In this document: one piece after another, positions 1 through 5,707 of the stretch
How positions within the stretch are numbered: the first letter of the stretch is position 1
Layout: the number at the start of each line of letters is the position of its first letter
Assembly: GCF_937858865.1 (NCBI RefSeq)
Contig: NZ_CALLYO010000537.1
Coordinates: 1 to 5,707, forward strand
Source: an uncultured Amaricoccus sp.
Lineage (GTDB): Bacteria > Pseudomonadota > Alphaproteobacteria > Rhodobacterales > Rhodobacteraceae
DNA length: 5,707 nt
Reading direction: 5' to 3'
Position numbers and translations under genes: made by a program
The notes under the pieces: model-generated
The model's database searches: none
Seen by the model: only the letters and a program-made list of their open reading frames with translations
What the model was told of the DNA's origin: nothing

Positions 1-158
1 ACGCGGGCTGGCTCGCCACCTACCTCTACGATCCGGCCGCCGGCACCAGCGACCTCGCCCTCCTCGACGCCGCCCGGATCGAGGAGGCGCCGGTCGCGGT
101 CATCCGCATGCCCCAGCGCGTGCCGCAGGGCCTGCACGGCGCCTGGCTGCCCGGCTGA
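1..158 (+). CDS. Carotenoid oxygenase (RPE65/CCD family), C-terminal fragment
   Basis: Only the last 51 codons are in the window (first whole codon at base 3, stop TGA at 156-158); the 5' part lies off the left edge. The end of the protein, with the segment VPQGLHGAWLPG, matches the conserved C-terminal strand of carotenoid cleavage dioxygenases and lignostilbene dioxygenases (typically VPxGFHGxW). In this family the His of that segment, here residue 45 of the fragment (codon 135-137), is the fourth of four histidines that hold the catalytic Fe(II) in the seven-bladed propeller. The preceding stretch (GWLATYLYDP, then LLDAARIEEAPVAVIRMPQRVP) also follows the family pattern of a blade strand and a 'dates/values are efficiently distributed' type strand. 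Such enzymes split a carotenoid or stilbene double bond with O2 in the cytosol. The substrate cannot be told from this end. It converges on the crotonase gene and is not part of its operon. Confidence 0.85.
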   Translation, partial: AGWLATYLYDPAAGTSDLALLDAARIEEAPVAVIRMPQRVPQGLHGAWLPG

Positions 159-296
159 CCACCGCAGCGAACCGAACGACGGCTCCAGCGCCTCGCGGTG
201 CGCAATTCCGGCTCGTGTCGAACGGCAGGTTCGGACCGATCACAAAGGGCTGATCACGATAAATGCAAACCGCTGCAATGCGTGCGGCGCGCGCGC
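159..296. other. Convergent intergenic region
   Basis: This 138-base gap separates the stops of two converging genes, and no gene-like reading frame stands out in it. It holds two weak inverted repeats. One is at 217-236: 7-bp stem GTCGAAC/GTTC-GAC with one bulged G and a 5-base loop. The other is at 238-255: 5-bp stem GATCA/TGATC with an 8-base loop. Neither is followed by a T-run on either strand, so neither is a canonical intrinsic terminator, although transcription from both sides has to end here. The hexamer GATCAC occurs twice, at 238-243 and 252-257. The stretch around 240-280 is noticeably richer in A/T than the flanking genes. Confidence 0.6.
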
Positions 297-1043
297 TCAG
301 CGGCCGGTGAAGCGGGGCTCGCGGCGCTCGCGCTGGGCGGCGAGGCCCTCGGCGTGGTCGGCAGAGGCGAAGCAGGTGGCGATGCGCTCCCGCGCCGCCG
401 CGGCGTCGAGGCGGTTCTGGCCGAGCTCGAGGATGGTCTGCTTCATCCCGCGCACCGCCAGCGGGGCAAGGCCGGCGATGCGGCCGGCGATCTCGCCGAC
501 CCTGGTCTCCAGCGCCTCGGGTGCGACGAGATGGTCGAGAAAGCCCATGGCGAGGAGCGCCTCGGCCTCGAAGGTCTCGGCGAGGAGGAAGAGGCGCCGG
601 GCCGCCTGGCTGCCCAACCGGTCGACGGCGCGGCGGATGCCGGCCGGCTCGTAGTGGATGCCGAGCCTGGCCGGCGGCGCGAAGGCGCGCATCCCGGTGA
701 CGCCGACCCGGAAGTCGCAGGCGAGTGCGAGCTCGACCCCGCCGCCGTAGGCCCCGCCGTTCAGCGCCGCGACGGTCGGCACCGGGAAGGCCTCGAGCGC
801 GTCGCAGAGCCGGGTGAGCGGGTTCTCGGTCCAGTCGCCGGCACCCACGTCGCCGAGGGCGGCGCCGGCGCAGAAGCTCCTGCCGCGTCCGGTCAGGACC
901 AGCGCGCGCAGCTCGTTGCGGCCGGCCCAGTCGGCGAGGAGCGCCGTGAGGGCCGCCATCGCCTCCCGGTCAAGGGCGTTGTGCGCCTCGGGGCGGGCGA
1001 GGGTGATGCGACCGACCGGACCCTCGATGCGGCTCTCGATCAT
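297..1043 (-). CDS. Enoyl-CoA hydratase/isomerase (crotonase) family protein
   Basis: The 248-residue product has the usual length for a single-domain crotonase, a cytosolic fold that binds acyl-CoA thioesters and stabilises an enolate in an oxyanion hole. Visible landmarks are the N-terminal strand GRITLARPEAHNAL (11-24), the CoA/oxyanion motif SFCAGAAL (56-63), the second oxyanion segment NGGAYGGGVELALACDFRV (95-113) with Glu104 at the first catalytic glutamate position, and the C-terminal AEGLAAQRERREPRFTGR (231-248). The second hydratase glutamate (FGQPE in rat crotonase) is not there: the matching stretch reads FAPPARLG (121-128). Classical hydration of enoyl-CoA is therefore doubtful, and isomerase, hydrolase or another crotonase reaction is equally possible. 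The ATG at 1041-1043 was chosen over an upstream in-frame start at 1214 because homology begins there, a GGAG lies 8 bases upstream, and the ATG overlaps the exonuclease stop as ATGA. The pair is probably translationally coupled. Confidence 0.9.
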   Translation of the reverse strand: MIESRIEGPVGRITLARPEAHNALDREAMAALTALLADWAGRNELRALVLTGRGRSFCAGAALGDVGAGDWTENPLTRLCDALEAFPVPTVAALNGGAYGGGVELALACDFRVGVTGMRAFAPPARLGIHYEPAGIRRAVDRLGSQAARRLFLLAETFEAEALLAMGFLDHLVAPEALETRVGEIAGRIAGLAPLAVRGMKQTILELGQNRLDAAAARERIATCFASADHAEGLAAQRERREPRFTGR

Positions 1044-1828
1044 GCCTCGAACTCCGCGATCACCGGGACGTGGTCGCTCGGCGTCTCCCAGCCGCGCACG
1101 TGGCGGGCGATGCGGCTCGCGCCGGAGCGTTCGGCGAGGTCGGGGGTGGCCCAGATGTGGTCGAGGCGGCGGCCCTTGTCGGCGACCTGCCAGTCGGGGG
1201 CGCGGTAGGACCACCAGGAATAGAGGCGGCCGTCCGGAATGTGGGCGCGGGTGACGTCGACCCAGCCGCCGGCGGCCTGTGCGGCGGTGAAGGCCTCGAC
1301 CTCGACCGGGGTGTGGGAGACGATTCTGAGGAGCTGCTTGTGGCTCCAGACGTCGTCCTCGCGCGGGGCGACGTTGAGGTCGCCGACGAGGATGGCCCGC
1401 TCCGGCGGCGCCTCCGCCCCCCAGGCGCGGAGCTCGGCGAGGAAGTCGAGCTTGTGGGCGAACTTGGGGTTCAGCGCCGGGTCTGGCAGGTCGCCGCCGG
1501 CCGGGATGTAGAGGTTGTGGACCACGGTGCCGGAGGGGAGGCGGGCGGCGACATGGCGGGCGTCGCCCCGGGTGCAGAAGTCGCGGTGGGGGAGCTCCTC
1601 GAGCGGCAGGCGCGAGAGGATGGCGACGCCGTTGTAGGCCTTCTCGCCGCGCACCGCCACGTGGCGGTAGCCGAGGGCGTGCAGGCCCTCGAGCGGGAAC
1701 TTCTCGACCGGGGTCTTGGTCTCCTGGAGGCAGAGGACGTCCGGGTTCTCCTCGCGCAGGAAGCGGAGGACGGCCTCCTCGCGGTGGCGGACCGAGTTGA
1801 TGTTCCAGGTGGCGAGACGGATGGTCAT
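1040..1828 (-). CDS. xthA: Exodeoxyribonuclease III / AP endonuclease (Xth family)
   Basis: The 262-residue product has the normal length for the ExoIII branch of the exonuclease-endonuclease-phosphatase superfamily. These enzymes cut the DNA backbone 5' to abasic sites and remove 3'-blocking groups in base excision repair, using a divalent metal. All family signatures are present in order: TIRLATWNINSVRHR (2-16) with Asn9; CLQETK (33-38) with metal ligand Glu36; NLYIPAGG (105-112) with Tyr107; GDLNVAP (149-155) with Asp150 and Asn152; RRLDHIWA (220-227) with Asp223; and SDHVPV (251-256) with the catalytic His253. The active site therefore looks complete. The ATG at 1826-1828 is preferred because homology begins at MTIRLATWN; a TTG at 1864 would add 12 residues unlike the family. 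No strong Shine-Dalgarno precedes the chosen ATG. The stop overlaps the crotonase start by 4 bases. The gene follows a 356-base gap, so it probably has its own promoter. The symbol rests on family membership; a second xth paralogue elsewhere is possible. Confidence 0.95.
   Translation of the reverse strand: MTIRLATWNINSVRHREEAVLRFLREENPDVLCLQETKTPVEKFPLEGLHALGYRHVAVRGEKAYNGVAILSRLPLEELPHRDFCTRGDARHVAARLPSGTVVHNLYIPAGGDLPDPALNPKFAHKLDFLAELRAWGAEAPPERAILVGDLNVAPREDDVWSHKQLLRIVSHTPVEVEAFTAAQAAGGWVDVTRAHIPDGRLYSWWSYRAPDWQVADKGRRLDHIWATPDLAERSGASRIARHVRGWETPSDHVPVIAEFEA
1052..1055 (-). promoter_or_regulatory. Shine-Dalgarno site of the crotonase gene
   Basis: The minus strand reads GGAG here, inside the last codons of the exonuclease gene and 8 bases before the crotonase ATG at 1043. 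This is good spacing and supports that ATG over the longer in-frame alternative. Confidence 0.6.
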
Positions 1829-1867
1829 GGTCCGCTTGTTAGGGAGCCGCGGCCCGGGGCGCAAGGA

Positions 1868-1900
1868 GTGCCGCTACCGGTCGCGCCCGAGGAGCGGCAC
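1868..1900. repeat. 8-bp inverted repeat in the exonuclease 5' leader
   Basis: GTGCCGCT (1868-1875) and AGCGGCAC (1893-1900) are perfect reverse complements around a 17-base spacer that contains the palindrome ACCGGT. The repeat lies 40 bases upstream of the exonuclease ATG. Its right arm overlaps a second possible small hairpin, CGAGG (1888-1892) with CCTCG (1900-1904), and the two cannot form together. It could be an operator, an mRNA leader hairpin, or chance in GC-rich DNA. Confidence 0.45.
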
Positions 1901-2025
1901 CTCGAGCGCCGTGGCGGAGGTCATACGGCCGTCGGCAGATTGAATCGGGATCGAGGGAATTCCGTTCGTGTTAACAGTGGCTTGGGCGGACTGGAATGCG
2001 GCCGGAAAGGGGCTGGAAAGCGGCC

Positions 2026-2055
2026 ATACGATTTGCGGCCGTGACCAGAGATCAA
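2026..2055 (-). promoter_or_regulatory. Weak sigma-70-like promoter candidate for the exonuclease gene
   Basis: On the minus strand TTGATC (2055-2050) resembles a -35 box (TTGACA). It is followed after 18 bases by TCGTAT (2031-2026), a poor -10 box with three matches to TATAAT. It lies about 200 bases before the exonuclease ATG, in one of the less GC-rich parts of the gap. Position and the -35 match are its only support. Confidence 0.15.
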
Positions 2056-2060
2056 CACGG

Positions 2061-2081
2061 GTCGCGCGGAGCGCGCGCGAC
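2061..2081 (-). terminator. GC-rich hairpin downstream of pbpC, possible terminator
   Basis: GTCGCGCG (2061-2068) and CGCGCGAC (2074-2081) form a perfect 8-bp stem with a 5-base loop. On the minus strand it begins about 100 bases after the pbpC stop and 12 bases after the stop of the small frame at 2094-2201. No T-run follows (the minus strand continues CCGTGTTGATC), so it is not a classical intrinsic terminator. It could instead assist termination or protect the 3' end of the pbpC mRNA. Confidence 0.35.
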
Positions 2082-2184
2082 GGACCGAACCATTCACCTG
2101 GAAGAAGCTAGCAGCAGCTCGCCATCGGGCGTCGGGAGCGGCAGGCCGCTGCGGAGCGCCGTCTGCAGGGCGTTGGCGACCTCG

Positions 2185-4233
2185 TCATTGCAGGAAGACA
2201 CTCGTCCGCGCGGTGCGTCCGGTCGCGTCGATCACGGCGAGGTCGACGAAGCCGACGCCGTCGGGGCGCCATTCGGCCTGGCGGGCAAAGGGGTCGACCG
2301 GAATCGGGGCGCCGTCGACGAGCCAGCGGAAGGGCGGGACGCCGGCGCCGAGGCGGATGGCAAGCGGGCGGCCGGCGCCCCGGCCGAGGCCGAGGTCGAC
2401 GCGGGCGCCTTCAGGCGGAAAGGCGATCTCCGGACCGCCGCGGGCGTCCGCGGCGCCGCGGGCCTGGAAGGCGCTCAAGGGCGCGGGCAGTTCGGCCGTG
2501 GTGACGGTCAGCGCGCCGGCCGGCGGCGGTGGCAGGGCGACGGGCTCGGGGGCGAGGCGCGCGAAGGCGTCGAAGAGCGCAGGGGCGGCGGCCTCGATGC
2601 CGAGGGCGCCGGGCACCGGGGCGCCATCGGGGCGGCCGAACCAGACGCCGACGACGTGGGCGCCGTCGAAGCCGATCGCCCAGGCGTCGCGGTGGCCGTA
2701 GCTGGTGCCGGTCTTGTAGGCGATGCGGCCGGCGACGCCGTTCGGGGGCGGCGGCGTGCCGCGGAGGATGTCGGCGACGTACCAGGCCGGCACGCCGTCG
2801 AGGACCCGGGCAGGGGCCGCGGGCGCCGGCTCGGAGGTTTCGGCCAGCGGGCGCGCGGTCCCGCCGTCGGCGATCGCGGCATAGAGGCGGACGAGGTCCT
2901 CGAGCGTCAGGCCGACGCCGCCGAGGGCGATGGCGAGGCCCGGGCCGCCGCCGGGGGGGAGCTGCGGGCTGGCGCCGGCGCGGCGCAGGCGGGCCATGAG
3001 CTGGGCGGGGCCGACGGCGTCGAGGAGGGCGACCGCCGGCAGGTTGCGCGAGGCCTGGAGCGCGATGCGGGCGGTGATCGGGCCGAGCCAGGTCCGGTCG
3101 AGGTTCTGCGGCGCGTAGCTGCCGAAGCGCATGGGACGATCCTCGATGACCGTCTCGGGGTGGGCGATACCGGCCTCGAAGGCGAGGCCGTAGACGAGCG
3201 GCTTCAGTGTCGAGCCGGGCGAGCGGACGGCGCGGCTCATGTCGACGAAACCGCCGCGGCTCGGGTCGAGACGGTCGGCGGCGCCGATGCGGGCGCGGAT
3301 CTCGCCCGTGCGGTGGTCGGCGACGATGAGCGCGGCGCTGATGCCGGGGCCGAGCACGCGGGCGCGCTCGGCGACAAGGATTTCGAGCCGGGACTGCAGC
3401 CCGGCGTCGAGCGTCGTCGCGATCTCCCCGGCGCCGGGCCGGACGGCGACCAGGCGGTCGGCGAGGTGCGGCGCGAGCGCGGGGAAGGGCCGGCGGAGCG
3501 TCGGAACCGGCTCAGTTCGCGCGGCGGACGCTTCGGTGGCGTCAAGCGCGCCGGCCGCAGCGGCGCGGGCCAGCACCCGGTCGCGCGCCACCCGCGCGGC
3601 CTCCGGCGCGCGATCGGGCCGGCGGGCCTCGGGCGACTGCGGCAGGGCGACGAGGAGCGCGGCCTCGGCGGGCGTCAGGCGGCGCGGCTCCTTGCCGAGC
3701 CAGGCCAGGCTCGCGGCGCGGATGCCCTCGAGGTTGCCGCCGTAGGGGGCGAGGGTCAGGTAGAGCGAGAGGATCGCGTCCTTGTCGAGCCGCCGCTCCA
3801 GCGCCAGGGCGACGCGGATCTGGCGGAGCTTGCCGGAAAGCGTGCCGGTCGGGCCTTCCTCGAGCAGGCGGGCAACCTGCATGGTCAGCGTCGAGCCGCC
3901 GGAGACGATGCGGCCGGCGGCGAGCGACCGGGCCGCGGCGCGGGCGAGCGCCAGGGGGTCGACGCCGGGGTGGCTGCGGAAGCGGCGGTCCTCGAAGGCG
4001 ACGAGCTGGGCGAGGTAGCCGCGGTCCACCGCGTCCAGCGGGACGGGCAGGCGCCAGCGGCCGTCGGCGACGGTATAGGCGGAGAGGAGCGTGCCGTGGC
4101 GGTCGAGGACGACGGCGGAGGTCTTCGGCACCAGCGGCGGCAGGACGGTGGCGTCGATCCAGCGGTCGAGCCAGACCAGGGCACCGGCCGCGAGGGCCAG
4201 CGCCGCGAGAACCGCCGCAAGGCCGCGGGTCAT
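2185..4233 (-). CDS. pbpC: Penicillin-binding protein 1C (bifunctional glycosyltransferase/transpeptidase)
   Basis: The 682-residue class A penicillin-binding protein polymerises and cross-links peptidoglycan on the periplasmic face of the inner membrane. A short cytosolic start and one membrane segment (about 5-22) anchor it. The GT51 domain follows (about 55-230): AFEDRRF with catalytic Glu81, GGSTLTMQ (112-119), KLRQ (135-138), and LAPYGGNLEG (161-170), which is typical of PBP1C. The transpeptidase domain spans about 295-560: SPGSTLK with nucleophile Ser341 and Lys344, SRN (395-397), and YKTGTS (506-511). The C-terminal part from about 600, with WLVDGAPI and a final short strand, matches the BiPBP_C domain that marks PBP1C and is absent from PBP1A/1B. 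Motif 3 has Gln138 where E. coli PBP1B has Glu290. The ATG (4231-4233) overlaps the macroglobulin stop as ATGA, so the two are probably co-translated, in line with the known association of these families. Confidence 0.95.
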   Translation of the reverse strand: MTRGLAAVLAALALAAGALVWLDRWIDATVLPPLVPKTSAVVLDRHGTLLSAYTVADGRWRLPVPLDAVDRGYLAQLVAFEDRRFRSHPGVDPLALARAAARSLAAGRIVSGGSTLTMQVARLLEEGPTGTLSGKLRQIRVALALERRLDKDAILSLYLTLAPYGGNLEGIRAASLAWLGKEPRRLTPAEAALLVALPQSPEARRPDRAPEAARVARDRVLARAAAAGALDATEASAARTEPVPTLRRPFPALAPHLADRLVAVRPGAGEIATTLDAGLQSRLEILVAERARVLGPGISAALIVADHRTGEIRARIGAADRLDPSRGGFVDMSRAVRSPGSTLKPLVYGLAFEAGIAHPETVIEDRPMRFGSYAPQNLDRTWLGPITARIALQASRNLPAVALLDAVGPAQLMARLRRAGASPQLPPGGGPGLAIALGGVGLTLEDLVRLYAAIADGGTARPLAETSEPAPAAPARVLDGVPAWYVADILRGTPPPPNGVAGRIAYKTGTSYGHRDAWAIGFDGAHVVGVWFGRPDGAPVPGALGIEAAAPALFDAFARLAPEPVALPPPPAGALTVTTAELPAPLSAFQARGAADARGGPEIAFPPEGARVDLGLGRGAGRPLAIRLGAGVPPFRWLVDGAPIPVDPFARQAEWRPDGVGFVDLAVIDATGRTARTSVFLQ

Positions 4234-5707
4234 TCCCGGACCGTCACCGTGCCGGTGTCAGTGCGGGCGCGGTAGGCCGGGCGGTACATGTCCTCGATGC
4301 TCGCCGCCGGGCGGTGGAAGCTGCCGGGCGAGACGGCGCGGACCATGTAGGCGAGACGGAAGGGCTCGGCCCCCTGCCAGTCCACCGCGGCGGCGAAGCG
4401 GTCGGCGCGGAACTCCGTGTAGGTGGCGACGTCGTCGGCCGAGAGCCAGGCGAGCTGGCCGGTCTCGCCCGAGCGCAGGAGGTTCGGGTTCTCGATCTCG
4501 AGCCCGGCCGGCAGCGGGTCGGAGACGATCAGCCGGGCCTGCAGGTCGCGCTCCGGCATCACCGTCACCACCGCGACCAGCCGGTCGTTGAGGGTGATCG
4601 CCGCGGGATCGGCGGGGGCGCCGTCGAGCGTGAGGAGCTGGCGCTCGATGCGGTAGCCGTTGCCCTGGGCGGGCTCGGGCTGGGTCGGGATGCCGAAGGC
4701 GGTGACGACGGCGAGGGTCGGCAACGGCCCGCTGTTGGTCACGCGGAGCGGCAGGTCGGCGGGGGTCAGGCGCAGCGCCGGGCCGGGCACCGGGGCGTCG
4801 TCGATGCGGAGGCCGCCGAGCGCGGCGTCCCCGGCGAGCGCGTGCGCGGCGAGCAGCGTCCAGAGCTGCTCCTGGGTCGAGCGTTCGGCGCCGGGGGCGG
4901 TGACGATGGCGGCGAGCCCTTCGCGGTCGACGGCATCGCTGCCCGCCTCGGCGGCCAGCGCGAGGACGCCGGCCGCGTCGCGCGGGCCGCTGCCGTAGTC
5001 GGTGCGATAGAGCTGCTCGGGCTCGCCCGACGCCGCGGCGAGGCCGGCGCGGCGGAACATCGCGTCGGCGCGCGGCTGGTCGCCGGCGAGTGCGAGGGCC
5101 GCCCCGAGCTGGGCCTGGGCAAGCGGCGTGGCGAAGGCGTCCGCGCGGGTGTCGGCGTAGTAGCGCAGGTCGCCGATGGCGGCGCGGCCCTCGCGGGCGA
5201 GCACCATCAGCGCGTAGGCGAGATCCTCGCCGCCCTTCTCGAAGTCGCCGTAGGCGTTGACGAGGTTCGCGAGGTTGCCGAGCGCGGCCTGGAAGGCGCG
5301 GTCGGGAACCGCGTGGCCTTGCGCGCGGGCGCGCGACAGGAAGTCGGTGACGAAGGCGTCGAGCCAGCCGTCGCCGCTCGCGGCCGCGTTCCAGAGCCCG
5401 AAGGCGCCCGTGCCGGCCTGGTTGGCGAGGACGTCGCGGATCGCGCCGTCGAGGCGCCTGCCGATCTCGTCGGCGCCTGCGATGCCGAGCCCCTCGGCGG
5501 TGGCGGCGAAGTAGAGGAGCGGCATGGCGCGGCTGACGGTCTGCTCGGTGCAGCCCCAGGGATAGGCCTCGAGCGCGGTCAGGAGGCCGGGCACGTCGAA
5601 GGCCGCGAGCGGCCCGAGCGCGACGGTCGCGGCCGCCGTGCCGGGGGCGAGGCCGTCGAGGACCGAGGCGTCGAGGGTCAGCGTCTGGCCGGCGGCGAGC
5701 TCGATCC
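4230..5707 (-). CDS. Bacterial alpha-2-macroglobulin family protein, C-terminal part
   Basis: The last 491 codons are visible (first whole codon ends at 5705); the frame runs off the right edge, so the GTG at 5592-5594 is an internal Val, not the start. Family members are usually well over 1,000 residues, so most of the protein, including any lipoprotein signal and the bait region, is off-window. Visible landmarks are the thioester motif YPWGCTEQ (residues 48-55 of the fragment, Cys52 and Gln55) at the head of the alpha-toroid thioester domain; the conserved GAFGLWNAAASGDGWLDAFV segment (100-119); STQEQLWTLLAAH (276-288); and the C-terminal beta domain with VSDPLPAGLEIENP (394-407), FRADRFAAAVDW and SFHRPAASIEDMYRP (462-476). 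These proteins are thought to trap proteases covalently through the Cys-Gln thioester in the periplasm or at the outer membrane. The stop overlaps the pbpC start, matching the yfhM/pbpC-type pairing in which defence against proteases is coupled to wall repair. Confidence 0.93.
   Translation of the reverse strand, partial: IELAAGQTLTLDASVLDGLAPGTAAATVALGPLAAFDVPGLLTALEAYPWGCTEQTVSRAMPLLYFAATAEGLGIAGADEIGRRLDGAIRDVLANQAGTGAFGLWNAAASGDGWLDAFVTDFLSRARAQGHAVPDRAFQAALGNLANLVNAYGDFEKGGEDLAYALMVLAREGRAAIGDLRYYADTRADAFATPLAQAQLGAALALAGDQPRADAMFRRAGLAAASGEPEQLYRTDYGSGPRDAAGVLALAAEAGSDAVDREGLAAIVTAPGAERSTQEQLWTLLAAHALAGDAALGGLRIDDAPVPGPALRLTPADLPLRVTNSGPLPTLAVVTAFGIPTQPEPAQGNGYRIERQLLTLDGAPADPAAITLNDRLVAVVTVMPERDLQARLIVSDPLPAGLEIENPNLLRSGETGQLAWLSADDVATYTEFRADRFAAAVDWQGAEPFRLAYMVRAVSPGSFHRPAASIEDMYRPAYRARTDTGTVTVRE

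Larger units (their letters stand above)
1829..2184. other. Intergenic region between pbpC and the exonuclease gene
   Basis: This is the only long gap in the window, 356 bases between two minus-strand genes, and it presumably carries the pbpC terminator and the exonuclease promoter. It has more A/T than the genes, mainly at 1936-1990 and 2025-2060. Contents are an inverted repeat at 1868-1900, a strong GC hairpin at 2061-2081, and a weak promoter-like match at 2026-2055. There are also two very short minus-strand frames. One at 1874-1924 encodes 16 residues (MTSATALEVPLLGRDR) and ends inside the inverted repeat; it could be a leader peptide or chance. The other at 2094-2201 has a GTG start, encodes 35 residues and overlaps the end of pbpC. 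No tRNA or known riboswitch was recognised. Confidence 0.6.

Noticed and set aside
217..255. Intrinsic terminator between the converging genes
   Set aside because: The two stems are short or bulged and no T-run follows on either strand.
1044..1214. N-terminal extension of the crotonase from an upstream start at 1214
   Set aside because: The extra 57 residues are Arg/Pro-rich out-of-frame translation of the exonuclease gene; homology and a Shine-Dalgarno site both point to the ATG at 1043.
198..2044. Plus-strand frames opposite the crotonase and exonuclease genes (198-1208 and 1070-2044)
   Set aside because: They mirror well-supported minus-strand genes and have low-complexity products without family resemblance.
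1996..4275. A 759-codon plus-strand open frame opposite pbpC
   Set aside because: It lies antisense to a clear PBP1C with all catalytic motifs, and its product is dominated by Arg, Gly, Ala and acidic residues with no recognisable domain. Long antisense frames are expected in DNA this GC-rich.
5592..5594. GTG as the start of the macroglobulin-family gene
   Set aside because: The frame stays open to the window edge, the upstream residues fit the domain before the thioester, and the thioester motif would otherwise lie implausibly close to the N-terminus.
1..5707. Mobile elements, CRISPR arrays, tRNA/rRNA genes, or a new defence-type gene cluster
   Set aside because: No transposase, repeat-spacer pattern, RNA gene or unfamiliar large protein is seen; all five main genes belong to known families with uniform codon use.

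Overview
The window is very GC-rich, densely coded chromosomal DNA with G/C-dominated third codon positions. The gene content (RPE65-type carotenoid oxygenase, ExoIII-type AP endonuclease, crotonase, PBP1C and bacterial alpha-2-macroglobulin) fits a Gram-negative bacterium. The protein style suggests an alphaproteobacterium, possibly Hyphomicrobiales or Rhodobacterales. That placement is inference from composition and family resemblance; there is no rRNA or other direct marker.

Layout, left to right. The last 51 codons of a plus-strand carotenoid oxygenase end at 158. A 138-base convergent gap (159-296) follows. Everything else is on the minus strand and falls into two tightly packed gene pairs. 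Read in transcription order, these are: (a) an alpha-2-macroglobulin family protein, cut by the right window edge, whose stop overlaps the start of pbpC (penicillin-binding protein 1C) by 4 bases (ATGA, 4230-4233); (b) a 356-base non-coding gap (1829-2184); (c) an exonuclease III family gene whose stop overlaps the start of a crotonase-family gene, again as ATGA (1040-1043). The two ATGA overlaps imply translational coupling within each pair. The long gap makes two separate transcription units likely.

The macroglobulin/PBP1C pair is a known bacterial envelope module. The macroglobulin carries an intact thioester motif (CTEQ) and is thought to trap attacking proteases in the periplasm or at the outer membrane, while PBP1C is a bifunctional glycosyltransferase/transpeptidase thought to repair or patch peptidoglycan. 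The second pair joins a base-excision-repair AP endonuclease with an acyl-CoA-binding crotonase; these have no obvious functional link, and the crotonase lacks one of the two classical hydratase glutamates.

I see no mobile element, CRISPR array, tRNA or rRNA, and no convincing sign of an undescribed multi-gene system. The points most worth a second look are the crotonase active site, the Gln in PBP1C glycosyltransferase motif 3, and the 356-base gap. The gap holds an 8-bp inverted repeat just upstream of the exonuclease gene, a strong GC hairpin, and a short reading frame with gene-like codon use that overlaps the 3' end of pbpC.
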